From Streptomyces canus 299MFChir4.1 (GTDB lineage Bacteria > Actinomycetota > Actinomycetes > Streptomycetales > Streptomycetaceae): a stretch of 64,000 nucleotides of DNA. The stretch lies in assembly GCF_000383615.1 (NCBI RefSeq), contig NZ_KB911584.1:478593-542592 (forward strand), in the 5' to 3' direction. This document shows positions 16,665 to 25,051 of the stretch, one piece after another. The stretch's first letter is position 1, and each line of letters starts with the position of its first letter. The translations under genes were made by a program, and so were the position numbers. Under the pieces are notes generated by a model that saw nothing but the letters and a program-made list of their open reading frames with translations, was not told where the DNA came from and did no database searches.

Positions 16665-17405
16665 TCAACCCACCGTCGCGTTCTTCGGCGGCCCGGGCTC
16701 GCGGGTCTGGGTGAGGTGGGCGAAGACGACGACGTTGCTGGTGTAGCCCGTCCGCCGGGTGAAGAGTCCACCGCAGGTGATCACGCGCAGCTCCGGGCGC
16801 CGGACCGGGCCGTAGACCTCCTTGTCGGGGAAGCCCGACTTGTCGAAGACCTTCACCCGGTCCACGGTGTAGACCGCGGTACGGCCGTCCGCGCGTCCCG
16901 CCTCGATCACCTTGCCGGGCTTCACCTGGGCGAGGGCGGCGAAGACGGCGGGGCCGGTCATGGTGTCGCGGTGGCCGACGGCGATCGCCGCGCCGGACTC
17001 GCCGGGCGTGGGCCCGCCCCGGTACCAGCCCACGAGCTTCGGCTTGTCGACCGGCGGTGTCGACAACTCCCGGCCCTTGGTGAGTCCGAGGCCCATGACC
17101 GGGGCGCTGATGCCCAGGGACGGGATGCGGAACGTCGTCGGCCGCGACCGGGGCAGCGGGCGGGGCGGAGGCGTGCGGGTGGGTGCGGTGCGGGCGGCGG
17201 GGGCCGGCTCGTCGGGCGCCGCCGCGTCCGGGCCTGCGGCCGCCACGGTGTCCGGACCGTCGGGCCCGTCCGGCGCTGTCGACTTGTCGTCACCCGTACA
17301 CCGGACCCCCACCGTCACCAGGACGACCGTGAGCAGGGCCGTCCTGGTGAGGCGGTAGGCGCGGGTCCGGTACCAGGGCCTGCGTCTGCGCCTACGCGGC
17401 GCCAT
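16665..17405 (-). CDS. Class F sortase
   Basis: 246-residue membrane-anchored transpeptidase. An Arg-rich N-terminus and one transmembrane helix (residues ~20-35) are followed by a long Pro/Ala linker (~45-90) and the sortase barrel. Catalytic residues are His145 (AVGHRDT), Cys211 (VITCGG) and Arg217 or 218 (FTRRTGYTSN). The VITCGG form and short length place it in class F, whose natural substrates in actinobacteria are mostly unknown. It overlaps the upstream secreted-protein gene by 14 bases, so the two are translationally coupled and that protein is the obvious candidate partner. Confidence 0.93.
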   Translation of the reverse strand: MAPRRRRRRPWYRTRAYRLTRTALLTVVLVTVGVRCTGDDKSTAPDGPDGPDTVAAAGPDAAAPDEPAPAARTAPTRTPPPRPLPRSRPTTFRIPSLGISAPVMGLGLTKGRELSTPPVDKPKLVGWYRGGPTPGESGAAIAVGHRDTMTGPAVFAALAQVKPGKVIEAGRADGRTAVYTVDRVKVFDKSGFPDKEVYGPVRRPELRVITCGGLFTRRTGYTSNVVVFAHLTQTREPGPPKNATVG

Positions 17406-18048
17406 TGGGCCGACGGCGGTTCAGCCGGAAGTACGCGACACCGCCGACCGCCACCAGGCCGACGGCTCCCGCGGCGGTCACCGGCGCGAAGGCGGCCGCG
17501 GTGTCGACGAGACCGCCGCCACCCGCGTGCACCCCGCCCTTCGGGCCGTTGGGGTCACTCTTGCTCCAGCCCCCGCCGTCGCGCTGGTCCTCGATCTGGT
17601 CGCCCGGCCGGCGCTCCGCGTCGCGCTTGCCGTCATGGCAGTTGACGCGGAAGACCTTCTCCTTGGGGGCGCCCGCCACGATCCAGGTGATCTTGTACTG
17701 TCCGTCCGCCACCCCCAGCGGGTCGGTGTGGCCGGCGCCCCCCGCGAGCTGGATGGTGCCCGCGACGGTGGCGGCGGTGGGCAGCGGAGGCTGGGGCGTG
17801 ATGGTGTAGGCGATGGTGGTGAGGACGTCGAAGTTGACGGCATCCAGGTAGAACTTGCAGACCCGGGGATCGTCCTTGGAGACGCCGAAAGGCACGCCCA
17901 CGTGGTGGATCCGGATGTCGCCGTTCTCGCCCGCTGCCGATGCGGTCGGCGCCGCCACCCACGATGCGCCGGCCGCCGCGAGGGCGGTGAGGACGACCGA
18001 GGCGCCCGTGCGGACGCGGAAGGTACGTGGGAGTTTCAGGGTGGGCAT
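17392..18048 (-). CDS. Secreted, membrane-anchored partner of the class F sortase
   Basis: 218 residues. A signal peptide (1-38, ending TASAA) precedes a ~120-residue exported domain with two Cys (RVCKFYLDAVNF and RVNCHDG) that probably form a disulfide. A Gly/Asp-rich linker, a transmembrane helix (FAPVTAAGAVGLVAVGGVAYFRL) and an RRR tail complete a cell-wall-sorting-like topology. There is no LPxTG or LAxTG motif; the sequence before the helix is HAGGGGLVDTAA. Coupled 14-base overlap with the class F sortase gene suggests they work together, either with a non-canonical sorting signal or with this protein as scaffold. Confidence 0.85.
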   Translation of the reverse strand: MPTLKLPRTFRVRTGASVVLTALAAAGASWVAAPTASAAGENGDIRIHHVGVPFGVSKDDPRVCKFYLDAVNFDVLTTIAYTITPQPPLPTAATVAGTIQLAGGAGHTDPLGVADGQYKITWIVAGAPKEKVFRVNCHDGKRDAERRPGDQIEDQRDGGGWSKSDPNGPKGGVHAGGGGLVDTAAAFAPVTAAGAVGLVAVGGVAYFRLNRRRPNGAA

Positions 18049-18149
18049 GCGCGCTCCTCCGATTCAGACGATTTCCATACAAATCGCTCTTTCGGCAGCA
18101 CTCTCCTTCATGCGCGCGACGGTCGGCCGCATCGACGTCCGGCGCGCCG

Positions 18150-19388
18150 TCAGATATCGCTCGTGCGGCGCAATCCCGGGCGCTTCGGCCGCTTCCCGGC
18201 GGTCGGTCCGGACCCTTCGGTCCGCTCCGACGACCGCAGGGCCACCCCCGCCGACAGCAGCAGCAAGGTCCCGAGCATCACAAACGGGGCGGCCACCCCC
18301 GCCACTCCCGCGACCAGGCCCGCGGTGGCCGGTGCGGCGACCTGGCCGAGGCGGTTGCCGGTCAGTCGCAGGGCGAGGGCGGTGGAGCGGGCGCCGTCGG
18401 GGGCGGCCTGGACGACCGTGGTCATGGACAGCGGCTGTCCCACGCCGAGGCAGAAGCCGAGCAGCGCGAGCATGACCGCCAGCGCCCACACCGGGACCGG
18501 CAGCGCGATGCCCGCGCACAGCACGGCCGCCAGCAGACACGTCACGGTGAGGAGCAACGCGCGCCCCAGCAGCCGTAGGAGCGGGGTCAGCACCAGACGG
18601 CAGGCGATCGTGGCCGCCGCGCGCAGGCTCAGCAGCAGGCCGATCACCGAGGGGGCGATGCCCCGGTGCTCGCCGACCACCGGAAGGTACGCGGTGAGGA
18701 TGTCCGTCGCGGACAGCACGGACAGGCTCACGAAGATGCCCCCGGTCACGCCCCGGGAGCCGAGGATGCGCCCGACGGGGACCCGGTCGCCCTGCCCGGC
18801 ACGGGACTTGGCCGCCGTGTCGCGGTCCTCGATGCACCACAGCGAGGTGAACGCGAACGCCGCTCCCGCGCCCGCGACGAACAGCGCGAGCGCGCTGGTG
18901 CCCGCCCTGTCCGCACCCCCGATCAACGCACCCGCCGCGACCGGGCCGACCAGTTGGCCGAGGGAGACACCGATGGTGAAGTGGCCGAAGTTGCGGTCCT
19001 GTTCGTGCGGGGCGGACTGGCGGGCGACGAGCGACTGGCCGCCGATGACGAAGCACAGGTGGCCGAGGCCCATCACCCCGCTCCAGACCGCCATGGTCCA
19101 CAGAGAGCCCGCGAGGCCGCTGAGCGCGCAGCCGCCGGATATCAGCACCACGCCGACCGGCAGCAGCGGCGCGCACCGCCCGTGGTCCGTACGGCGGCCC
19201 AGCGGTACGGCGGCGAAGAGCGGCAGCAGCGCGTACACACCGGCGATGACGCCGATCGCCCGCTCGTCCGCGCCCAGCGCGAGAGCCCGGTAGGAGACGG
19301 CGGGCCGGGCCATCGACACCGCCCCCTGCGCGAAGCTGAAGGCGATGACGAGGCGGAGCAGCCAGCCGCGGTTCCCACCGGGCGCCAT
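18150..19388 (-). CDS. MFS transporter
   Basis: 412 residues with 12 predicted membrane helices. The start MAPGGNRGWLLRLVIAFSFAQGAVSMARPAVSYRAL enters directly into helix 1; the loop PLGRRTDHGRC is a degenerate motif A between helices 2 and 3. No substrate-specific feature is visible; relatives are annotated as drug or metabolite exporters. GGAGG lies nine bases before the ATG at 19388. The gene begins 33 bases after the citrate-type transporter gene on the same strand and may be cotranscribed with it. The Ser/Arg/Lys-rich C-terminal tail is cytosolic. Confidence 0.88.
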   Translation of the reverse strand: MAPGGNRGWLLRLVIAFSFAQGAVSMARPAVSYRALALGADERAIGVIAGVYALLPLFAAVPLGRRTDHGRCAPLLPVGVVLISGGCALSGLAGSLWTMAVWSGVMGLGHLCFVIGGQSLVARQSAPHEQDRNFGHFTIGVSLGQLVGPVAAGALIGGADRAGTSALALFVAGAGAAFAFTSLWCIEDRDTAAKSRAGQGDRVPVGRILGSRGVTGGIFVSLSVLSATDILTAYLPVVGEHRGIAPSVIGLLLSLRAAATIACRLVLTPLLRLLGRALLLTVTCLLAAVLCAGIALPVPVWALAVMLALLGFCLGVGQPLSMTTVVQAAPDGARSTALALRLTGNRLGQVAAPATAGLVAGVAGVAAPFVMLGTLLLLSAGVALRSSERTEGSGPTAGKRPKRPGLRRTSDI

Positions 19389-19421
19389 GTGCGAGTCCTC
19401 CGTGGACGTGAAAGAAGCGGA

Positions 19422-20849
19422 TCAGATGATTCCGAAGAGGATTCCTGCCCCGAGGATCAACAGGCATGTGAGCGCGGCCCACTTGACCACGAACTTGGTG
19501 TGGTCGCCGAACTCCACCTTGGCCATGCCGACCAGGACGTAGACGGCCGGGACGAGCGGGCTCGACATGTGCAGCGGCTGTCCGACGAGGGAGGCACGGG
19601 CCATCTCCAGCGGCGAGACGCCGTGCGCCGCGCCGGCCTCGGCGAGGACCGGGAGGACACCGAAGTAGAAGCCGTCGTTGGACATGAAGTAGGTGAGCGG
19701 AAGGCTCAGGACGCCGGTGACGAGGGCCATGTGCGGGCCCATGCCCTCGGGGATGACGTCCACCATCCAGCGGGCCATGTGGTCGACCATGCCGGTGCCC
19801 TGGAGGACGCCGGTGAAGACGGCGGCGGCGAAGACCATGCCGGAGACGTTGAGGACGTTGTCGGCGTGGGCGGCGAGGCGGGCCTTCTGGTCGGGGATGT
19901 GCGGGAAGTTCACGGTGAGCGCGAGCGCGGCGCCGAGCAGGAACAGCACCGGGATCGGCAGCCACTCCATGATCATGGAGGTCAGCAGGGTGGCCGTGAG
20001 CAGCGCGTTGAACCAGTAGAGCTTGGGGCGCAGGGTGGGGCGGTTCGGGTCGAGGACCTGGAAGCGCTCCGCGTCGCCGGCCTCGTCGTCCTCGGCGTCG
20101 GTGCCCGAGCCGGACCCGCCGTTGGCCGCCGGGGCCTTGCCCGTGCCGGAGGCACCGGAGCCGGTGCCGGCTCCGACCAGGACGGTCTCGGTCTCCTCGA
20201 CCTTCTCGTCCACCAGGATCTCGTTCAGCGTGAGCACGCCGAGCCTCTTGCGCTCGCGCATGCCGAGGACGTACGAGAGGACGAAGACGCCCAGCAGGCC
20301 GACGGCCAGGGCCGGGATCATCGGGACGAAGATGTCGCTGGCGTCGAGCTTCAGCGCGGTGGCCGCGCGGGCCGTCGGGCCGCCCCAGGGCAGGGTGTTC
20401 ATCACGCCGTTGGCCATGGCGGCGACACCGGTCATCACGACCAGGCTCATCTTCAGCCGCTTGTACAGCGGGTACATCGCCGAGACGGTGATCATGAAGG
20501 TGGTCGAGCCGTCGCCGTCCAGCGAGACGATCGCGGCGAGGATCGCCGTACCGACGACGATCCGCATCGGGTCGGCCTTCGCGAACTTCAGGATCCCGCG
20601 CACGACCGGGTCGAAGAGGCCGACGTCGATCATCACACCGAAGTAGACGATCGCGAACATGAGCATCGCCGCGGTGGGGGCGAGGCTGGTGACGCCGTCG
20701 ATGACGTAGTCACCGAGCTTGGCGCCCTTCCCGACGAAGACGCAGAACAGGGCCGGGATCAGTACGAGCGCCGCGATCGGCGACATCTTCTTCATCATGA
20801 TCAGGACCAGGAAGGTCGCGATCATGGCGAAGCCGAGGATGGTCAACAT
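19422..20849 (-). CDS. CitMHS-family citrate/divalent-metal:H+ symporter
   Basis: 475 residues with about 12 membrane helices. Family-typical segments include VSLDGDGSTTFMITVSAMYPLYKRL, NTLPWGGPTARAATAL and, near the end, YFMSNDGFYFGVLPVLAEAGAAHGVSPLEMARASLVGQPLHMSSPLVPA. CitMHS proteins import metal-citrate complexes with protons. A central cytosolic loop (~residues 215-260) is expanded with Gly/Ser/Asp-rich sequence. The ATG at 20849 is preceded by only a weak ribosome site. The 138-base upstream spacer shows two ACGTTA-type half-sites (20903, 20929 region) but no two-component gene is adjacent, unlike in Bacillus. Confidence 0.93.
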   Translation of the reverse strand: MLTILGFAMIATFLVLIMMKKMSPIAALVLIPALFCVFVGKGAKLGDYVIDGVTSLAPTAAMLMFAIVYFGVMIDVGLFDPVVRGILKFAKADPMRIVVGTAILAAIVSLDGDGSTTFMITVSAMYPLYKRLKMSLVVMTGVAAMANGVMNTLPWGGPTARAATALKLDASDIFVPMIPALAVGLLGVFVLSYVLGMRERKRLGVLTLNEILVDEKVEETETVLVGAGTGSGASGTGKAPAANGGSGSGTDAEDDEAGDAERFQVLDPNRPTLRPKLYWFNALLTATLLTSMIMEWLPIPVLFLLGAALALTVNFPHIPDQKARLAAHADNVLNVSGMVFAAAVFTGVLQGTGMVDHMARWMVDVIPEGMGPHMALVTGVLSLPLTYFMSNDGFYFGVLPVLAEAGAAHGVSPLEMARASLVGQPLHMSSPLVPAVYVLVGMAKVEFGDHTKFVVKWAALTCLLILGAGILFGII

Positions 20850-20987
20850 GAGTGGATACCTAACGTTCGCCCTTGAACTCCCACCGGAGTCGGCAGTGCG
20901 ATGACGTTAGGACCCGTCAAGTGGCGTTAACAAGACGTTGACATGCGAGCAATAAGCGCAAAACTGCTGGTCACAGCTTTGGGCTGC

Positions 20988-23225
20988 TCACAGCGCCGCC
21001 ACGGCGGCCAGTTCTACGGGTATGCCGTTGAGGACCGCGTTGCCCGAGAGCGGGTCGAGCAGGCTGCCGTCGAGGAGCTGGTTGACGTTGACGCCGGGGT
21101 CCTTGGCGGCATGGCCGAGCCGGGTCCCGGGCCGGTCGTGACCCCAGCCGTGCGGCAGGCTGACCACGCCGGGGCGCACGCCGTCGGTGACCTCGGCCTC
21201 GGTCACCACCTCTCCCCCGGCGCCCTTGATCCGTACCGCGCCGCCGTCCTTCAGACCGAGCCGTTCGGCGTCCTCGGGGTGGATGTGCAGGGTGCAGCGG
21301 TTGGTGCCGCCGGTGAGGGCGGGGACGTTGTGCATCCAGCTGTTGTTGGAGCGCAGATGCCTGCGGCCGACGAGGACGAGCCCGTCGGCCTTGTGGCGCA
21401 GGGCCTCGCGCAGCCGGGGCAGGTCGTCCGCGATCGGCCGCGGCAGCAGCTCGACCTTGCCGCTCCTGGTCTTCAGCGGCTGCGGCAGCCGGGACTTCAG
21501 CGGTCCGAGGTCGATCCCGTGCGGGTGTGCGAGCAGCTTGGTGAGGCTCAGCCCGTCCGGGCGTACGCCGAAGCCGTCGCCGTAGGGGCCGAGGCGCAGC
21601 ATCATGTCGAGCCGCCGCTCGGGGCCGGTGTCGCCGGCGAGTGCGGCGCTGAGCTCACTCGGCTCGCGGCCGCGCACGGGCGAGTGGGCGTCCTTGACGG
21701 CCTTGCCGAGGGTCTGGCCGATGACCAGGTCGTCCACCGCGGACGGGTCGGCGCCGTGCATGCCGGTCGCGGCGAGGATCAGCCGGGCGAAGATCTCCGT
21801 CTCCGCCATCCGGCCGGGCTCCAGCGGGACGGCGGGGCGGGTGTAGCGGACCTGGTTGCGCACGGCGAGGGTGTTGAAGGCGAAGTCGTGGTGCGGGCTC
21901 TGGGAGGGCGGGGGCGGCGGCAGCACGACGTGGGCGTGGCGCGAGGTCTCGTTCAGGTACGGATCGACGCTGACCATGAAGTCGAGCGAGCCGAGGGCCT
22001 TGTCGAGCCGGTTGCCGTCGGGGGCGGACAGCACGGGGTTGGCGGCGACGACCACGAGTGCCCGGATCGGCTCGCCCTCCTCGGTCGCGGTGTCGATCTC
22101 CTCGGCGAGCGCGGAGAGCGGCAACTCCCCCTTGGCCTCGGGGTGTCGGCTCACCCGGGAGTGCCAGCGCCCGAGGGCGAACCCGTGGCTGGGTCCCGCG
22201 GGCCGGGGGGTCCGGTCGGTGGCCGCCTGCGGGAAGAGCGCGCCGCCGGGACGGTCGAGGTTGCCGGTGAGGATGTTGAGCACGTCGACGAGCCAGCTGG
22301 CCAGGGTGCCGTGCGGGACCGTGCAGCTGCCGATGCGGCCGTACACGGCGGCGGTTGGGGCCGCGGCGAGTTCGCGGGCGAGGGCGCGGATCTCGGAGGC
22401 TTCGACGTCACAGGTGCCGGCGACGGCCTCGGGGGTGAAGTCCCCGACGGCTTCCCGGAGTTCGTCGACCCCTTGGAGATGCGGGGTCAACTCCCCTGTG
22501 TCCACGAGCCCTTCCTCGAAGAGCACGTACGCCATCGCCGCGAGCAGCAGGGCGTCGGTGCCGGGCCGGACGGCGATGTGCCGGTCGGCGAGCTTTGCGG
22601 TGCGGGTGCGGCGGGGGTCGATGACGGTGAGGGTGCCGCCGCGGGCCTTGAGCGCCTTGAGCTTGCCGGGGAAGTCGGGGGCGGTGCACAGACTCCCGTT
22701 GGACTCCAGGGGGTTGGCGCCGATGAGGAGCAGGTGGTCGGTGTGGTCGAGGTCGGGCACGGGGATGGCGTTGGCGTCGCCGAACAGCAGGCCGCTGGAG
22801 ACGTGCTTGGGCATCTGGTCCACCGTCGAGGCGGTGAAGATGCTGCGGGTGCCGAGTCCGGCCAGCAGGACCGTCGGGTAGAGGGCGCCGGCCACGGTGT
22901 GGACGTTGGGGTTGCCGAGGACGACCCCGACGGAGTTCGCCCCGTGCCCGTCGACGACCGCCCGGATGCCGGCGGCGACCGCGTCGAAAGCCTCTTCCCA
23001 GGTGGCCTCGCGCAGCTCACCGTCCCGTCGTACGAGAGGGGTGCGCAGCCGGTCGGGGTCCCCGTCGACGGCACCGAAGGAGGCCCCCTTCGGGCAGATG
23101 AACCCCTTGCTGAACACGTCGTCGCGGTCCCCGCGGGCGCCGGTGACCCGGGTCCCCTCGACGGTGAGCGTCAGACCACAGGTGGCCTCGCACAGGGGGC
23201 AGATACGCAGAGCGGTGCGGGACAC
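20988..23225 (-). CDS. Molybdopterin-dependent oxidoreductase (DMSO-reductase family)
   Basis: 745-residue cytoplasmic enzyme. The N-terminus ICPLCEATCGLTLTVEG plus FICPKG supplies the four Cys of a [4Fe-4S] cluster (CxxCxxxC-x(n)-C). Downstream are bis-MGD contacts (GANPLESNGS, VIDPRRTRTAKLADRHIAVRPGTD) and the C-terminal MopB domain (LVGRRHLRSNNSWMHNVPAL, HPEDAERLGL, LPHGWGHD). No Tat signal and no adjacent Fe-S or membrane subunit, so it is probably soluble and stand-alone. Formate-dehydrogenase-like or assimilatory-reductase-like roles are possible. The GTG at 23225 follows GGGAGGACCC. A perfect 18-base TetR operator lies 36 bases upstream, and the tetR precedes it on the same strand. Confidence 0.9.
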   Translation of the reverse strand: MSRTALRICPLCEATCGLTLTVEGTRVTGARGDRDDVFSKGFICPKGASFGAVDGDPDRLRTPLVRRDGELREATWEEAFDAVAAGIRAVVDGHGANSVGVVLGNPNVHTVAGALYPTVLLAGLGTRSIFTASTVDQMPKHVSSGLLFGDANAIPVPDLDHTDHLLLIGANPLESNGSLCTAPDFPGKLKALKARGGTLTVIDPRRTRTAKLADRHIAVRPGTDALLLAAMAYVLFEEGLVDTGELTPHLQGVDELREAVGDFTPEAVAGTCDVEASEIRALARELAAAPTAAVYGRIGSCTVPHGTLASWLVDVLNILTGNLDRPGGALFPQAATDRTPRPAGPSHGFALGRWHSRVSRHPEAKGELPLSALAEEIDTATEEGEPIRALVVVAANPVLSAPDGNRLDKALGSLDFMVSVDPYLNETSRHAHVVLPPPPPSQSPHHDFAFNTLAVRNQVRYTRPAVPLEPGRMAETEIFARLILAATGMHGADPSAVDDLVIGQTLGKAVKDAHSPVRGREPSELSAALAGDTGPERRLDMMLRLGPYGDGFGVRPDGLSLTKLLAHPHGIDLGPLKSRLPQPLKTRSGKVELLPRPIADDLPRLREALRHKADGLVLVGRRHLRSNNSWMHNVPALTGGTNRCTLHIHPEDAERLGLKDGGAVRIKGAGGEVVTEAEVTDGVRPGVVSLPHGWGHDRPGTRLGHAAKDPGVNVNQLLDGSLLDPLSGNAVLNGIPVELAAVAAL

Positions 23226-23260
23226 GGGTCCTCCCGGGGCGGCGGTGCCTGACCCAGTGA

Positions 23261-23278
23261 GCATACCGACCGGTATGC
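23261..23278. promoter_or_regulatory. Perfect TetR operator between tetR and the molybdopterin oxidoreductase
   Basis: GCATACCGACCGGTATGC: 8-bp arms GCATACCG/CGGTATGC with a 2-base spacer, no mismatches. It sits in the 92-base gap between tetR (ending 23318) and the oxidoreductase start (23225). Confidence 0.85.
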
Positions 23279-23317
23279 ACGTGTGGGAGGCCTTCACCGG
23301 CGAATTCCGCGGGAGCG

Positions 23318-23938
23318 TCAGTCCAGGACCCTCGCCAGATAGGCCCGCAACATCTCCCGGGCCTCCTGGATGATCTTCTCGTCCCCTTCGGGCGCCATCC
23401 GGAAGGCCAGGTGGACCAGGGTGTCTGCGGTCTCCACGGCGATGAGGAAGGTGCGGCGCAGGTCGTCGTCCGGTTCGCGGGAGAGGTAGCCGGAGAGGAG
23501 CTCGGTGAGGCGGTCGGCCACACGGTGGTTGGGTTCGGCGTGCCGGGCACCGACGGGGATCTGGTTGCCGAAGTCGACGAGGGAGAAGCCGGGGGCGGTG
23601 CGCTTCATGGCGAGGTACTCGTCGAGGACGACGTCCATCGCGGTACGCCAGCCCCCTTCCTCGCCCGACTCCTTGAGACGTTCGGTGACGCCGACCGTGA
23701 AACGCTCCAGGTTGCGCTGGGCGAGGGCGTCGACCATCTGCCGCTTGTTGCCGAAGAAGCGGTACACCGAGCCGATGGGCACACCGGCGCGCAGGGCGAC
23801 GGCGCGGGTGCTCAGGTCGTCGTAGCCGACCTCGTCGAGCAGGTCGGCGCAGGCGTCGAGGATTCTGGTCAGCCGTTCGGCACTGCGCCGCTGCACGGGG
23901 GCGCGGCGAAGCGAGGTCGCTTGGGGCACGGGCTTCAT
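23318..23938 (-). CDS. TetR-family repressor of the molybdopterin oxidoreductase (inferred)
   Basis: 206 residues. Helix-turn-helix ILDACADLLDEVGYDDLSTRAVALRAGVPIGSVYRFFGNKRQMVDAL (residues ~26-72) is typical. The C-terminal half resembles the C-terminal domain of actinobacterial TetR_C_11-like regulators (DFGNQIPVGARHAEPNHRVADRLTELLSGYL). The ATG at 23938 (MKPVPQATSLRRAPVQRRSAER) has GGAAAGG upstream; a longer in-frame version to 24082 has a Pro/Arg-rich, non-coding-like extension. The adjacent perfect palindrome indicates it regulates the oxidoreductase gene that follows. Confidence 0.9.
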   Translation of the reverse strand: MKPVPQATSLRRAPVQRRSAERLTRILDACADLLDEVGYDDLSTRAVALRAGVPIGSVYRFFGNKRQMVDALAQRNLERFTVGVTERLKESGEEGGWRTAMDVVLDEYLAMKRTAPGFSLVDFGNQIPVGARHAEPNHRVADRLTELLSGYLSREPDDDLRRTFLIAVETADTLVHLAFRMAPEGDEKIIQEAREMLRAYLARVLD

Positions 23939-24002
23939 GATGCCTTTCCGCCGCGGTCCGGTGAACCCTGCCACCTGGTACGGGGCGGGAGGCCTGCGGC
24001 AC

Positions 24003-24878
24003 TCACCGGGCACCGTCGGCGCTTGCCGCGGGCCGCGCCTGCGAGGCCGTGCTGCCGGTCCGAAGGAGGGAGACACCCTCACTCATGCGCCCCACGGTCC
24101 GGGATTCCGGGCCTGCGCCGCCGACGCCGGTGCCGGTGCCGGCCAGCGCGGTCAGGACGCCGCCACCTGCACGCCCACCGGCCCGCGCGACCGCGACGCC
24201 ACCGTCGGCGGCGGCCACCGGCTGCGATCCCGGGACATCGCCGCCCCCGCTCGCGCGCACAGCGGGCCGGGCCTCCGAAGCACCTCCCTCCGAACCCCCG
24301 CCCGTGACGAACCGCGCCCCCGAACCACCGCCCACGCTCCCCCTGGCCCCCGACTCCGAAGCACCGCTCCCCGTCGGCTGGGGTTCCGACGCCGTCACGT
24401 CCGCCGTGCTCTCGACCGGGGCGCCGTCGACGGCCCAGACGGTGCCGTCGTCGGCGTAGAGGCGGGCGGTGACCGTGTGGGTGCCCTGCGGGACGTACGC
24501 GGCCGCGAGGCGGTAGGACGGGGCGCGCAGGGTGGTGACGGGGCGGTCGTCCACGAAGAGGACGGCGACACCGCGGCCGGAGGCCGCCTTCGCCTTCGTC
24601 GCGGCGGGCGAGAAGGTGAAGTTCTCGACGGTCAGCCGCACGGACCAGCTGTCGTCGGTGTCCGGCTGCACCACTATGCCGACGTCGGGGGCGTTGTCCT
24701 TGTCCACCTCGCGGTAGTGGCGGCCCTCGTGATCGGTGTCGCCGAGGACCTTGCCCACCGGTGACACCGACTGTCCGTCCTTGTTCTTCTGTGCCCCATC
24801 GGCGCCACAGCTCACGGATCCGGTCACCAGCAGGACACAGACCGCGAGCAGGGCAAGGAGTCCCCGCGTCCACGACAT
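24003..24878 (-). CDS. Secreted/lipoprotein-like protein with low-complexity Gly/Ala tail
   Basis: 291 residues. The N-terminus MSWTRGLLALLAVCVLLVTGSVSCGADG is a signal sequence with a candidate lipidated Cys at ~24, although SVSC is a poor lipobox. Residues ~55-170 form a beta-rich domain (VRLTVENFTFSPAATKAKAASGRGVAVLFVDDRPVTTLRAPSYRLAAAYVPQGTHTVTARLYADDGTVWAVDG), similar in style to copper- or cupredoxin-associated PF-type carbohydrate-like folds but not assignable. The rest is Gly/Ala/Ser low-complexity sequence, suggesting a cell-wall spanning linker. The start at 24878 is selected by the signal peptide. Confidence 0.75.
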   Translation of the reverse strand: MSWTRGLLALLAVCVLLVTGSVSCGADGAQKNKDGQSVSPVGKVLGDTDHEGRHYREVDKDNAPDVGIVVQPDTDDSWSVRLTVENFTFSPAATKAKAASGRGVAVLFVDDRPVTTLRAPSYRLAAAYVPQGTHTVTARLYADDGTVWAVDGAPVESTADVTASEPQPTGSGASESGARGSVGGGSGARFVTGGGSEGGASEARPAVRASGGGDVPGSQPVAAADGGVAVARAGGRAGGGVLTALAGTGTGVGGAGPESRTVGRMSEGVSLLRTGSTASQARPAASADGAR

Positions 24879-24971
24879 GCCGGGGAGCGTAGAACACAGG
24901 TCCGACAACGCGAATCCCCCTGGGGTCTGGTTCTCGTCCTCCTCCCTGAGGAGGTCACGAGGGGGACATCG

Positions 24972-25031
24972 GTTCCACGGAACGTGCTCTTGCGCCGAGG
25001 ACACCACAATCCTACGGTGTTCCATAGGAAT
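24972..25031. promoter_or_regulatory. Two GTTCC/GGAAC inverted repeats upstream of hmgA
   Basis: GTTCCACGGAAC at 24972-24983 is a perfect palindrome; GTTCCATAGGAAT at 25019-25031 repeats the half-sites with a 3-base spacer and ends 20 bases before the hmgA start. The shared half-site suggests a dimeric regulator, possibly the GntR protein encoded after hmgA or an IclR-type regulator elsewhere. Confidence 0.5.
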
Positions 25032-25051
25032 CAGACCGCAAGGGAGCGATC

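Noticed and set aside
20943..23252. 769-codon plus-strand frame opposite the molybdopterin oxidoreductase
   Set aside because: Antisense shadow of a gene with clear cofactor motifs; the translation is Gly/Val/Glu/Arg-rich with no domain.
24879..25025. N-terminal extension of the secreted protein gene (to 25025)
   Set aside because: It would place the signal peptide 50 residues inside and overlap the hmgA promoter palindromes.
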